Part shown: piece by piece, positions 1 through 9,081 of the stretch
How positions within the stretch are numbered: position 1 is the stretch's first letter
How the letters are laid out: each line of letters starts with the position of its first letter
Assembly: GCF_024137865.1 (NCBI RefSeq)
Contig: NZ_CP099960.1
Coordinates: 124,001 to 188,000, forward strand
Direction: 5' to 3'
DNA length: 64,000 nucleotides
Source of the DNA: Moraxella sp. FZFQ2102
GTDB lineage: Bacteria > Pseudomonadota > Gammaproteobacteria > Pseudomonadales > Moraxellaceae
The notes under the pieces: generated by a model
What the model was told of the DNA's origin: nothing
Database searches by the model: none
The model's input: only the letters and a program-made list of their open reading frames with translations
Translations under genes and position numbers: made by a program

Positions 1-536
1 TTTATCATTTGGATATCGAGCAGCAGGATGTCGGTATCGGCAGCCAAGCACAAGATCTATTCGACAGCGCGCTACTTACCCACTATGGCATTCGCACCGC
101 AGGCGGCAGTGTCACAGGAATGCTGATCGGTGCAGGCATTGATGTGGCAACTTTGGGCGCAAGTCTTGGTCTAGGCACTGCCATCGGTGGCGTGCTTGGC
201 GGCATTTTACCAAATACCAACGCCATCAAAGACAAAGCCATGGGTATTCAGACGCTTAGTATTGATGCACCTACTTTGACACTGCTTGCAGCGCGTGCGC
301 AAAATCTACATCACCACCTGCGCCATCGCGGTCATGCCAGTGTCGATATCATCTCGACCAGTGGCGATACTCTACCTTGGCAAAGTGACAAACTGCCAAG
401 TGCGCTTAAAAAAGCCCGAACCCACCCCAATTACTCAAGTCTAGATGGCGCTTATCATGATAAAACAGCACTACGCAGTGAGTTTGCTGATGCTGTGGCG
501 GTGAAATTGATTGAGCATTTGCATTCATTGAACTGA
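1..536 (+). CDS. C-terminal part of a probable DUF3482-type protein (cut by window edge)
   Basis: The reading frame is open to the first base, so this is the 3' end of a longer gene; a TTG at 9 is not a convincing start. The visible ~177 residues contain a Gly/Ala-rich hydrophobic stretch (MLIGAGIDVATLGASLG onward) of the kind found near the C terminus of DUF3482 GTPase-like membrane-associated proteins. A basic tail with many His and Lys residues follows. Family assignment is recognition only; the GTP-binding part, if any, lies outside the window. A terminator follows at once. Confidence 0.5.
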   Translation, partial: YHLDIEQQDVGIGSQAQDLFDSALLTHYGIRTAGGSVTGMLIGAGIDVATLGASLGLGTAIGGVLGGILPNTNAIKDKAMGIQTLSIDAPTLTLLAARAQNLHHHLRHRGHASVDIISTSGDTLPWQSDKLPSALKKARTHPNYSSLDGAYHDKTALRSEFADAVAVKLIEHLHSLN

Positions 537-557
537 AACTTTTTAAATTACAAACAC

Positions 558-595
558 AAAAATCCCAGCCAAATCTATCAGCTGGGATTTGTTAA
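558..595. terminator. Bidirectional Rho-independent terminator
   Basis: A 10-bp perfect stem (AAATCCCAGC pairing with GCTGGGATTT) separates two convergent genes. T-rich sequence on the right and A-rich sequence on the left let it serve both strands. Confidence 0.85.
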
Positions 596-605
596 TTTTT
601 ATAAA

Positions 606-1022
606 TTATTTTTCTAACAAATGATCAATACTGAAACGACCTGCACCATACACAGTTAATAATAAAAAGCCACCCGCTAAGCCGAAATTTTTCATAAAGT
701 TATTGGCATCGTCCGCACCTGCATGAAACAAGATCGCTGACAAGATACAATACACCGCCATAAATACTGCGATCACGCGCGTCTGAAAGCCGAATAAAAT
801 CGCCAAACCGCCGCCCAATTCCAGCAAAATCACCAAAGGCAACAATGATGATGGCAAGCCCACCGTTCCCATGTAAGCAGCGACCGCATCATAATTGACA
901 ACCTTGCCCCAACCAGACACGAAAAACAACCACAACAGCAAAGCGCGGCATAATAAATTGACCAAATGACCTAAGTTAGTGTTTTCAAAGGCATTTTTAA
1001 AGCTTACATTGGGATTAAACAT
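606..1022 (-). CDS. DoxX family membrane protein
   Basis: 138 residues with four predicted membrane segments and the DoxX-type N-terminal pattern RALLLWLFFVSGWGKVVNYDA followed by a GLPSSLLPLVILLELGGG segment. DoxX proteins are small inner-membrane proteins linked to redox or thiol stress in other bacteria; the exact role here is unknown. The start is fixed by AAAGGAG eight bases upstream of ATG. It appears to be a single-gene unit ending at the shared terminator. Confidence 0.85.
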   Translation of the reverse strand: MFNPNVSFKNAFENTNLGHLVNLLCRALLLWLFFVSGWGKVVNYDAVAAYMGTVGLPSSLLPLVILLELGGGLAILFGFQTRVIAVFMAVYCILSAILFHAGADDANNFMKNFGLAGGFLLLTVYGAGRFSIDHLLEK

Positions 1023-1134
1023 GGTGACAACTCCTTTTATTATTTTGCTGTCGATTTGATGTGTTCATTATAGTAATTTTGCGTGATGGTAAACAGCGTG
1101 CATTTGACAAAAACACTTTGCATTTTTGCAAAAT

Positions 1135-2475
1135 TCACTCCTTCACCAAACTCAGCCGCTCGCCTTCGAATAGCTCCATATCAGGTGCTAAAGTCACCAT
1201 AAAGCGATCGAAGTACAGCAGCTGTTTGACCAAGAGCGCAAAGTCTCTGGGGAAATGAATGCCGTGGCGTTTGCCGATTTCTACCATTTCAAGCATCATC
1301 GCATTTAGGCCATCATTGCCTTCTGCGCCGATTTGTACGGGCTTGGGCGGCTGACCGTAGGCATTTGGCGTGATTTTGCCAAGTATTTTTTGTAAATCAT
1401 CAGCCAAGCGATCGATATCTATCTTATCCGCCCGATGCGTCATACCGATGGCGACCATCGCCTGTGCCATGCCGCGATAGTCATTGATTTGCAGGCTCTG
1501 TACCAAGCCAAAACACGCCTGCAAGCTGCTTGGAGCAATCTGCCCCATCAAGCCAAAATCTAAAAAGGCAATGCGCCCATCATTAAGCAGCATCAGATTG
1601 CCCGCGTGCAAATCAGCGTGAAACTCGCCCGTCATCATCAATGATAAAAACCAAGTGTCTAACACATCACTCATGATCTGCTTGCTGTCGCGCCCTGCTG
1701 TACCATCCCAAATCAAACTCTCATCGATCAAAGACTTGCCCATGAGTAGATCCATCACCAGCACTTTTTTGGTCGATAGCGCGTGATGTACCGTCGGTGC
1801 GGTGACTTTGTCATTACCCACTTGCTTTAGATGTGCCAAGAATTTATCAATATGCGCACTTTCGGCAAGAAAATCAGTCTCGGCAAGCATCCGCGCGCGC
1901 ATCTCATCGACGATCGGCGCAAGGCTTGCTGCTTTTAAATTTGGTACAACTTTTTCCAAGGCCCAAAACGCGCCATGCAGCACGCTTAAATCGGTGTGCA
2001 TAATGGTATCAACATCAGGCTTTTGCACCTTGAGCGCGACCTGCCGTCCATCAGCAAGCACCGCCTTATGCACCTGTGCGATACTTGCCGATGCCAAAGG
2101 CACAGGATCAATATAAGAAAAAATATCGCCAAGCCCACGACTGTCAGTCTCAAGCTCATCGATCAGCACCTGACGAATCTTGGCAAAAGGCACAGGCGTG
2201 GTCTGATCTAGGCAGCCTTGGAACGCCAGTACATATTCACGCGGAAAAATCGATGGTGTACTGGCAATAAACTGCCCAAGCTTGATATAAGTCACACCCA
2301 TCTGCTCAAAGGCTTCGCGCAACAGCTGCGCATCCATCTTATCGCCCTTTGCCACGCGTAAGGCGGATAAGCCTGCGACACTGGCGGTTTTTTGTAGGCG
2401 TGATAAGGCATTGACACCGTGACCGAGCTGTTTTTTGGCGAAATTCAGTGGATTTTTGGGCAATAATTTTGGCAT
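1135..2475 (-). CDS. ABC1/UbiB-family atypical kinase-like protein
   Basis: 446 residues carrying the UbiB/ADCK signatures: KLGQ at about 65-68, the Ala/Ser-rich nucleotide loop (ASASIAQVHKA, 128-138) replacing a Gly-rich loop, a lysine in VALKVQKP (149), DLHAGN (288-293) and DFG (306-308). Members support ubiquinone biosynthesis or lipid handling as ATPases. There is no C-terminal transmembrane hairpin as in E. coli UbiB (546 aa), and no ubi genes adjoin, so it is more like a general AarF/ABC1 protein than true ubiB. The ribosome binding site is weak. Confidence 0.8.
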   Translation of the reverse strand: MPKLLPKNPLNFAKKQLGHGVNALSRLQKTASVAGLSALRVAKGDKMDAQLLREAFEQMGVTYIKLGQFIASTPSIFPREYVLAFQGCLDQTTPVPFAKIRQVLIDELETDSRGLGDIFSYIDPVPLASASIAQVHKAVLADGRQVALKVQKPDVDTIMHTDLSVLHGAFWALEKVVPNLKAASLAPIVDEMRARMLAETDFLAESAHIDKFLAHLKQVGNDKVTAPTVHHALSTKKVLVMDLLMGKSLIDESLIWDGTAGRDSKQIMSDVLDTWFLSLMMTGEFHADLHAGNLMLLNDGRIAFLDFGLMGQIAPSSLQACFGLVQSLQINDYRGMAQAMVAIGMTHRADKIDIDRLADDLQKILGKITPNAYGQPPKPVQIGAEGNDGLNAMMLEMVEIGKRHGIHFPRDFALLVKQLLYFDRFMVTLAPDMELFEGERLSLVKE

Positions 2476-2519
2476 AATGGTTTAAAATTTTGATGATTTA
2501 ATTGATATAAATTTATTAA

Positions 2520-3275
2520 TTACTCAGCCGAACACACAGGACAGTTGGCATCTTGGCTAAAGCTTAGCTGTTTTAATGATAAAGTCGCGCCTTGCCACAG
2601 CAGCAATTTACCTGCAATGGGATTGACACCCCTACCAAGAAAATCCAGCGCCACTTGCGCCGCCATCGCGCCAATCACCGCCACCGTACTTGCCAAGACG
2701 CCAGAAGTCGCGCAAGTCATCTCATCACCATCATCATCGCCGAACACACAGCGATAGCAGCCTGTTTGCTCAGTATAAAGCGCGATTTGCCCAACCTGTG
2801 CGATGGCAGAAGTCGATAGCAGCGGCAAGTTTTGGCTTCTTGTGTATCGATTTAATAAATCGCGCACGGCAAAATTATCCGTACAATCAATCACCAAATC
2901 CGCCTTGCCAATCAGCTTACAGATATTGTCCGCGCTGATACGCTCGGTGATGGTAGTGATGGCGGTGTATTCATTGTGATGAGATAGTGCAGACTTTGCA
3001 CAGACGGATTTGGGCTTGCCGATATCAAGGGTTGTGTATAGGCTTTGTCTTTGTAAGTTGCTGATATCGACAGCATCATCATCAATCAATGTCAGCTGCC
3101 CCACACCTGCACGCGCCAAAGTCTGCGCCACAGGACAGCCAAGTCCGCCCATGCCGACGATGATGGCGTGGCTGTTTTTTAGGCAAATTTGCGCATCGAT
3201 ATCCCAGTCATCGAGTAGGATTTGCCGTGAATATCGCATCAGTTCGTCATCGGATAGCGCATCAGCCGTAGTCAT
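2520..3275 (-). CDS. moeB: MoeB/ThiF-type adenylyltransferase
   Basis: 251 residues. The protein activates the C-terminal glycine of a ubiquitin-like sulfur carrier (MoaD for molybdopterin, or ThiS) by adenylation. Visible are the ATP-binding GMGGLG (41-46), the zinc cysteines CYRC (173-176) and CPVC (245-248), and the TCATSGV motif with Cys188. Length matches MoeB. No moa or thi genes are adjacent, so MoeB versus ThiF is not settled by context. CGGAAAA upstream of ATG serves as a modest ribosome binding site. The prmC gene lies just upstream on the same strand. Confidence 0.85.
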   Translation of the reverse strand: MTTADALSDDELMRYSRQILLDDWDIDAQICLKNSHAIIVGMGGLGCPVAQTLARAGVGQLTLIDDDAVDISNLQRQSLYTTLDIGKPKSVCAKSALSHHNEYTAITTITERISADNICKLIGKADLVIDCTDNFAVRDLLNRYTRSQNLPLLSTSAIAQVGQIALYTEQTGCYRCVFGDDDGDEMTCATSGVLASTVAVIGAMAAQVALDFLGRGVNPIAGKLLLWQGATLSLKQLSFSQDANCPVCSAE

Positions 3276-3312
3276 GATTTTTTCCGTTTTTATAATTTAT
3301 TACTTAATTATT

Positions 3313-4188
3313 TTAATAAAAACCCATCGTCATGCGATCATTGCCGCCATAATCTTGAATGGTGGCAACTTGGGTAAAGCCTGCATCTTCAAAAATCTTA
3401 CGCACCGCCGCACCTTGGTCATAGCCATGCTCAATCAATAGCGCGCCGCCTGCGTTCAAATGTGCACCTGCGCCTGTAACGATGGTCATAATATCACCAA
3501 GTCCTGCATCATCGGCGACCAGTGCGCTAATCGGCTCATGGTGAAGATCCGCCAGATGTGCATCAGTTTTATCGATATAAGGTGGATTACTGACGATGAT
3601 GTCAAATCGCTCCGTAACCGCCGTGTACCAATCCGACTGTAGCAGCGTGCAGTTATCAGCGGCAAGTGATTTGGCATTGGCGCGCGCCACTTGTAATGCC
3701 CCATCAGAAAAATCCACCGCCCACACCTGCGATGATGGCAGCTCTTTTGCCAAAGTAATCGCGATACAGCCTGTACCTGTACCAAGGTCTAAAATCTTAG
3801 GCGTGCTTGCCGCCTTGTCATCATGATAAAGCCTTAGCACAGTCTCAATCAAAATCTCAGTATCAGCGCGTGGTATCAGCGTGTGTGCATTGACCGCAAA
3901 ATCACGCCCCCAAAAGCCCTGAAAACCCACCAAATACGCCAATGGCTCGCCTGTCATCATGCGTGCGATGCCATCATTGAGTCGTTTCGCCTGCTCAATG
4001 CTTGGCACAAAATCGCCATCAGTGATCAAAAAACTGGACGGCTGATCAATCACCGCAAGCAGCCAGCCATTGAGCCAATGCAAAGGCAATTTGTCATTAC
4101 TTATCGATGCAAACACCTGCCGAATCTCTGCGATTGACAGGTGTGTCACATCAGGTGCGCTTAAGGTTTGTGGATTTTGCACCGTCAT
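3313..4188 (-). CDS. prmC: Peptide chain release factor N5-glutamine methyltransferase
   Basis: 291 residues; methylates the GGQ glutamine of RF1/RF2 using S-adenosylmethionine. The SAM-binding motif DLGTGTG is at 134-140 and the catalytic NPPY at 201-204, in the PrmC/HemK arrangement with an N-terminal helical domain. The ATG overlaps the stop of the upstream AmpG-like gene as ATGA, so the two are translationally coupled. prmC is usually beside prfA; here it is not. Confidence 0.93.
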   Translation of the reverse strand: MTVQNPQTLSAPDVTHLSIAEIRQVFASISNDKLPLHWLNGWLLAVIDQPSSFLITDGDFVPSIEQAKRLNDGIARMMTGEPLAYLVGFQGFWGRDFAVNAHTLIPRADTEILIETVLRLYHDDKAASTPKILDLGTGTGCIAITLAKELPSSQVWAVDFSDGALQVARANAKSLAADNCTLLQSDWYTAVTERFDIIVSNPPYIDKTDAHLADLHHEPISALVADDAGLGDIMTIVTGAGAHLNAGGALLIEHGYDQGAAVRKIFEDAGFTQVATIQDYGGNDRMTMGFY

Positions 4189-5762
4189 TCACCGATTTTT
4201 GGCTGCTCGATATCGATGTGCTTATTGACCAGATAAATCAATAGCAGCACAGGAATGCCAACCAAGAAAGTAAAACCAAAGAAAAAAGCATAGCTTGTGG
4301 CATCGACGATTGCGCCTGAATAGCCACCGATCAATTTTGGCGCTAAAGTCATCAATGATGAAAACAGCGCGTATTGCACCGCAGTAAAGCGAATCGATGT
4401 CAAGGCAGACAAGAAAGCGATAAACACCGCACTGGCAAGGCCTGCCGCTAAGTTATCCACCACCACTGCCGTGTACATCATCGGCACGGTCGGCGTCATA
4501 AATAGCAGGATAAATAGCAAGTTGGTCGCGCAGGCTAAAATCGCACCCACGGTCATTGCTTTCATGATATTCATCTTCTGAGCAAGCCAGCCACCGATAA
4601 AGCCACCGCCGATACTTGCTACGACACCGACCAGTTTTACTGCATTGGCAATCTGTGTCTTGCTAAAGCCAAGATCTTGGTAGAAGATGTTTGAGATATT
4701 GCCCGCGATGACATCACTGATGCGATACAGCCCGATCAAAGCAAGCAGCAGCATCGCTTTTTTGCCATAGCGTGCAAAAAAGTCCGCCACAGGCTCAACC
4801 CAAGTTTTCATCGCCACCGCTTGAGCGACGATGCCGACTTTTACCAGTAGCCAGCCAACCACTGCAAAGGCAATAATACTGCTGATAAACTGCACACAGC
4901 CGTACAAAAACCCTGCCAGCACGCCCTCAGTCTCAGGCAACATACCACCGACAATGCGATAAGTGAAAATAAAGCCAAGCACAGACAAAATAAAGACAAT
5001 CACCAAGCGAAGATAGTCGGTAGTCTCAGAAGTCATCGGCTTGATGGCGACCTTCGGCTCGCGGATCACAAGCGTCGTCACTACGCCAATCAGCATCACC
5101 GCCGCCATGATCAGATAAGTTTTTTGCCATGCGGCATAATTATACGCATCCATCGCCGAGCCGAAATAATCCGCCAAATACAACGCGCCTGCGCCCGAGA
5201 CGATCATGCCGATGCGATAACCCGCCACATAAGTCGCCGATAGCGCAGGCTGCATATCCGCAGGTGCAGCTTCGATACGATACGCATCGATCACGATGTC
5301 TTGGGATGCAGACGAAAAGCCAAGTAATACCGCGCCTGCCGCCATCACCGACAGCATCGCATCGCTGCCTTGTGGATTGGTCATCGCCATCAATACTAGG
5401 GCTGCGATGATCAAAATCTGCGTGAGTAGCAGCCAGCCGCGACGACGACCCAACCAGCGCGTCAAAACAGGCAACGGCAGCGCATCGACAAGCGGCGCCC
5501 AAATGAATTTGAACGAATAACCAAGCGCTGCCCAGCTAAACATCGTCACAGTCGCGCGATCAATGCCCGCTTCACGCAGCCACAGCCCTAGGCTTGAAAA
5601 CACCAGCAAAATCGGAATACCTGCCGCAAAGCCCAAAAAGGCAAGCGCCAACGCCTGCGGATTAAAATAAGCCTTGCTAAAGGCCTGCCAAGCACTCAGC
5701 TGTGCTGTTTGATCTTGTGTACCGCTCATCTGTGCCCACTTATCTATCAACCGCCAAGCCAT
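4185..5762 (-). CDS. ampG: AmpG-like muropeptide permease (MFS)
   Basis: 525 residues with about 12-14 membrane segments. The opening (FNPQALALAFLGFAAGIPILLVFSSLGLWLREAGID) matches AmpG, which imports GlcNAc-anhydroMurNAc peptides from the periplasm for wall recycling. It is slightly longer than E. coli AmpG (491 aa), mostly through a ~24-residue N-terminal extension; the internal Met at residue 12 could be the true start. It overlaps prmC by four bases. Confidence is high for the family, lower for the substrate. Confidence 0.85.
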   Translation of the reverse strand: MAWRLIDKWAQMSGTQDQTAQLSAWQAFSKAYFNPQALALAFLGFAAGIPILLVFSSLGLWLREAGIDRATVTMFSWAALGYSFKFIWAPLVDALPLPVLTRWLGRRRGWLLLTQILIIAALVLMAMTNPQGSDAMLSVMAAGAVLLGFSSASQDIVIDAYRIEAAPADMQPALSATYVAGYRIGMIVSGAGALYLADYFGSAMDAYNYAAWQKTYLIMAAVMLIGVVTTLVIREPKVAIKPMTSETTDYLRLVIVFILSVLGFIFTYRIVGGMLPETEGVLAGFLYGCVQFISSIIAFAVVGWLLVKVGIVAQAVAMKTWVEPVADFFARYGKKAMLLLALIGLYRISDVIAGNISNIFYQDLGFSKTQIANAVKLVGVVASIGGGFIGGWLAQKMNIMKAMTVGAILACATNLLFILLFMTPTVPMMYTAVVVDNLAAGLASAVFIAFLSALTSIRFTAVQYALFSSLMTLAPKLIGGYSGAIVDATSYAFFFGFTFLVGIPVLLLIYLVNKHIDIEQPKIGE

Positions 5763-5918
5763 AAACTTGCGGTAAAAAATTGATTCAAATTGTTCATTTT
5801 ACCGCATTTTGGCAAAATTTTCATGATTTTCACAATTAATTGATCATCAATCTATCCTTTTTGATAAAAATTGGGTATCATGAGCAAAATTTATTTTCCT
5901 TGTTTTATCAGAGTTTTT

Positions 5919-6866
5919 ATGGCAATCGACATCGTTATTAATCAGCGACATTTACAAATCCAATTAAAACAACTTGAAACTGTCTGGCATACGGTGGTGA
6001 ATGGCTATAATCTTAGCCAAGCTGCCGAGCTATTACACACCAGTCAATCAAGCCTATCTAAGCAAATCGCTGCACTGGAAAATCAGCTTAAGACCGATGT
6101 TTTTACGCGTCAAGGCAAGCGATTGACAGGTTTGACACCGATTGGTAAGGCGTTATTGCCACACATTGAAGCGATTTTTGCTGAGATTCGTACGATTGAG
6201 AACCTAAGCCTTGATTTTAATAATGCACAAGCAGGCACGCTCACGGTCGCAACCACACACACCCAAGCGCGCTATGTACTGCCGCAGATTGTCAAAGAAT
6301 TTCGCCAAAAGTTCGATAAAGTCAATCTAGTGCTACAACAAGCCGATCCTGAGACCATTGCACAGATGGTGATTCGCGGACAGGCGGATATTGGTATCGC
6401 GACCGAATCGCTGCTGAATAACGATGTGCTGCGCTGTCATCGCTATTACGACTGGTCGCATGTGGTGATTGTGCCGCGCGATCATGAATTGGCGGAGTTT
6501 GCCGATCAGATGGATGCGGTGGATTTGCCGACTTTGGCAAGCTATCCGATTGTCACTTATCATGGTGGCTTTACAGGTCGCGGGGCGATTGACCGCACTT
6601 TTGCGCAAGCAGGCTTTGCCCCTGATATTGTGCTTGCCGCGCTTGACTCAGATGTCATCAGCACCTATGTCTCAGCAGGGCTTGGTATCGGCATCATCGC
6701 AGAGATGGCATATCAGCCCAAGCATTATCCCGATTTGGTGGCGATCCCTGTCAGTTATTTTGGCAGATTTACCAGTTGGATCGCAGTGCGTGATGACAGC
6801 GAAATTCGCAAATTTGGACATGAATTTATCAAGCTGTGCCAAGCTCAATTTGACCAAAATTCTTAA
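5919..6866 (+). CDS. CysB-like LysR-family transcription regulator
   Basis: 315 residues from the ATG at 5919 (an in-frame ATG at 5880 and TTG at 5871 are alternatives with no better ribosome binding site). The winged helix-turn-helix includes SQAAELLHTSQSSLSKQIAALENQL, and the CysB-type effector motif TTHTQARYVLPQ follows. CysB proteins activate sulfate assimilation genes in response to N-acetylserine. No cys genes are in the window, so the regulon cannot be read from context. It is divergent from the AmpG-like gene. Confidence 0.82.
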   Translation: MAIDIVINQRHLQIQLKQLETVWHTVVNGYNLSQAAELLHTSQSSLSKQIAALENQLKTDVFTRQGKRLTGLTPIGKALLPHIEAIFAEIRTIENLSLDFNNAQAGTLTVATTHTQARYVLPQIVKEFRQKFDKVNLVLQQADPETIAQMVIRGQADIGIATESLLNNDVLRCHRYYDWSHVVIVPRDHELAEFADQMDAVDLPTLASYPIVTYHGGFTGRGAIDRTFAQAGFAPDIVLAALDSDVISTYVSAGLGIGIIAEMAYQPKHYPDLVAIPVSYFGRFTSWIAVRDDSEIRKFGHEFIKLCQAQFDQNS

Positions 6867-6883
6867 AAATACATTCATAAATT

Positions 6884-6910
6884 TGGGCGTAATCTGCGCC
6901 CTTTTTTTAT
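6884..6910 (+). terminator. Rho-independent terminator after the CysB-like gene
   Basis: GGGCG pairs with CGCCC across a seven-base loop and is followed by a run of seven T. Confidence 0.75.
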
Positions 6911-6926
6911 TGCTTATGATGTATGA

Positions 6927-6957
6927 AAAATCCCCCAAGTATAACTTAGGGGATTTT
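6927..6957 (-). terminator. Rho-independent terminator of the DASS symporter gene
   Basis: A long stem: AAAATCCCC pairs with GGGGATTTT and AAGT pairs with ACTT, around an ATA loop. Read on the minus strand it ends in AT-rich sequence just past the symporter gene. Confidence 0.75.
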
Positions 6958-6984
6958 GGTGATCACGATACTGGATCGTTGAAC

Positions 6985-8427
6985 TTATGCCAAGAACACA
7001 TACGCCCAGATGGTGACGACGACGATGGCAACTAGGTTCAGCCACCAGCCGACCTTCATCATATCGCGCTGCTTGACATGACCTGTACCCATCACGATCG
7101 CGTTCGGCGGTGTCGCCACAGGCATCATAAAGGCACACGATGCACCGATACCGATGACCATGATCAGCACTTCAGGTGGCAGACCAAGCTGCACACCGAT
7201 CGGTGCGAACAATGGCACAAGCAGTGCTGCCGAAGCTGTGTTACTGGTGAACTCGGTCAAGAAGATGATGAATGCAGCAATCACAAAGATAACCAATAGC
7301 GGTGATGCGCCTGACAAAGCCACTGAAATGCTTTGACCCAGTACTTCTGACGCACCAGTGTTTTTCATGATGTCAGACAGTGCGATACCACCACCGAACA
7401 GCATCAATACGCCCCAGTCGGTGTTGTCCGAGACTTGTTTCCAGCTGACCAGACCTAGCAGCAATACAGCCACTGCAGCGAATAATGCGACCACAGTATC
7501 AGGCTGTTTGAACGCGAACATCTCGCCCAATTGCTTACCAAAAATCCAGCTTAGCGCAGTGATAGCAAAAATAACCATTGTAAGGATGCGTGGCAATGTC
7601 CATTCGATTTTCTCTTGCTCAACCATCACAATTTTTTGGTTCAGCTTCGGGCGCAGTACCAGATACATCATGCCTAGCAGCAGCGGCATCATCACGAGCA
7701 TCATCGGCAGACCAAAGCCCATCCACTCGCTAAAGCCAATGTCCAGCTCTTTGGCAGCAATGGCGTTCGGCGGTGAACCAACCATCGTACCCAAGCCACC
7801 GATCGATGCAGAATAAGCGATACCCAATAGCACAAAGATAAAGGTATTGCGATCTTTGGTCTCATCAACAGAAGTTAGGATACCAATGGCAAGTGGCAGC
7901 ATCATCGCGGCAGTCGCGGTGTTACTGATCCACATTGACAGACCTGCAGTCACGGCAAACATCATGATCACCGCACGGCCCAAGTGACCACCTGCAAGGT
8001 TAATCAAGCCAAAAGCAATCTTGCGGTCAAGCTTTTGCACATGCAAAGTCGCCGCAAGCGCAAAGCCACCGAAGAAGACGAAAATGATCGGATCAGCAAA
8101 GCTGGTTAGGGCTTTTTTGGTGTCAAATTCTGGAATGCCGATAAAGATTGCAAGCAGCGGCACCAAGATTGCCGTCGCTGTCACATGAATGGCTTCAGTC
8201 AGCCACAAGATACCGATGAATGTCGCCAATGCCAAACCCTTGTTTGCAAGCGGCTCAAACGGCAATGCGCTCGATAGAAAATAGGCAACAATCGCTGCGA
8301 TGGCAGTGATGACGATGCCTTTGATGGCGTCGTTACGCACTTTGCCTGATGGCGGCGTGCTGTTATCATCATGCTGAAAGTCGGTGCGTAATGTGAAATC
8401 CAACTCTTGTTGAGTTGTCTGTGTCAT
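6985..8427 (-). CDS. DASS/SLC13-family sodium-coupled anion symporter
   Basis: 480 residues with about 11-12 membrane segments and the two DASS signature regions: ISNTATAAMMLPLAIGI early, and TEFTSNTASAALLVPLFAP plus ATPPNAIVMGTGHV late (the SNT and TPPNA motifs that line the Na+ and dicarboxylate sites). Likely substrates are C4-dicarboxylates, but sulfate or citrate cannot be excluded. TAAGGA lies ahead of the ATG. It is a single-gene unit. Confidence 0.88.
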   Translation of the reverse strand: MTQTTQQELDFTLRTDFQHDDNSTPPSGKVRNDAIKGIVITAIAAIVAYFLSSALPFEPLANKGLALATFIGILWLTEAIHVTATAILVPLLAIFIGIPEFDTKKALTSFADPIIFVFFGGFALAATLHVQKLDRKIAFGLINLAGGHLGRAVIMMFAVTAGLSMWISNTATAAMMLPLAIGILTSVDETKDRNTFIFVLLGIAYSASIGGLGTMVGSPPNAIAAKELDIGFSEWMGFGLPMMLVMMPLLLGMMYLVLRPKLNQKIVMVEQEKIEWTLPRILTMVIFAITALSWIFGKQLGEMFAFKQPDTVVALFAAVAVLLLGLVSWKQVSDNTDWGVLMLFGGGIALSDIMKNTGASEVLGQSISVALSGASPLLVIFVIAAFIIFLTEFTSNTASAALLVPLFAPIGVQLGLPPEVLIMVIGIGASCAFMMPVATPPNAIVMGTGHVKQRDMMKVGWWLNLVAIVVVTIWAYVFLA

Positions 8428-8714
8428 AATTCATCCTTAATACAAACCAGCTTACCGCAGCCAAATGCCAAGCAATGCGCATTCTCCACAGCAAGCAAAG
8501 GCGATAAAAAGTTACAGATACGACAAAAACTCATGGCGATCTGTCACCATAAGCCCTTTATCCTAAGTAAATTGTCCATCGCTTTGTCGCTATCATAACA
8601 AATTGTCAAGAATTTGCAACAGTTTTGTAAGCTTATAGATAAAAATCGGCAAACTATCAGCTCAAGCATTCAGCGCAAACATTGACCCAAGTGTTAAAAC
8701 TTATGCCCAAACCC
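8428..8714. other. Intergenic region upstream of the DASS symporter
   Basis: This stretch between two divergent genes is AT-rich and holds no open frame I would support. It must contain the symporter promoter on the minus strand, but I could not pick a clear -35/-10 pair there. Confidence 0.5.
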
Positions 8715-8743
8715 TTAACAAAGCCTGCAAAATTCGCTACAAT
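8715..8743 (+). promoter_or_regulatory. Sigma-70-type promoter of xseB
   Basis: TTAACA at 8715-8720 and TACAAT at 8738-8743 are separated by exactly 17 bp, about 30 bp ahead of the xseB start. Confidence 0.65.
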
Positions 8744-8774
8744 GCACAACAAGTATGTTATTCACGGAATTATC

Positions 8775-8996
8775 ATGAGCACCCCAGAGACTTTCAAAGA
8801 CGCTTATCACATCTTGAAAAAAAACGCCGATCACCTTGAGCGATCGGACGAATTAGACATTGACAACTTAGTCGCCATTGTCGAAGAATCATTGGCGGCA
8901 TATAAGGTTTGTCAAGCGCGCATTGATGCGGTTGAGACCGCCTTACAATCCGCCTTTACTAATGCTGAAGTTGGCGATACCAAAACTGATGCTTGA
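8775..8996 (+). CDS. xseB: Exodeoxyribonuclease VII small subunit
   Basis: 73 residues from the ATG at 8775 (an upstream in-frame start at 8682 would add 31 residues with no homology character). The sequence SLAAYKVCQARIDAVETALQ matches the helical XseB core. Exo VII degrades single-stranded DNA from both ends; several XseB chains wrap each XseA. The large subunit gene is in this window but 46 kb away. It has its own promoter and terminator. Confidence 0.85.
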   Translation: MSTPETFKDAYHILKKNADHLERSDELDIDNLVAIVEESLAAYKVCQARIDAVETALQSAFTNAEVGDTKTDA

Positions 8997-9025
8997 TTGA
9001 TAACTATAAATTTGATTTATCAGCA

Positions 9026-9062
9026 TAAAAAGCAGGGAAGTCATCAAACCGCCCTGCTTTTT
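9026..9062. terminator. Bidirectional terminator between xseB and pncB
   Basis: AAAAGCAGGG pairs with CCCTGCTTTT; flanking A and T runs suit both strands of this convergent pair. Confidence 0.85.
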
Positions 9063-9081
9063 GCTAAATTTTAACCCAAGC

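Noticed and set aside
1061..1258. 65-residue plus-strand frame between doxX and the UbiB-like gene
   Set aside because: Largely antisense to the UbiB-like gene and without initiation signals.
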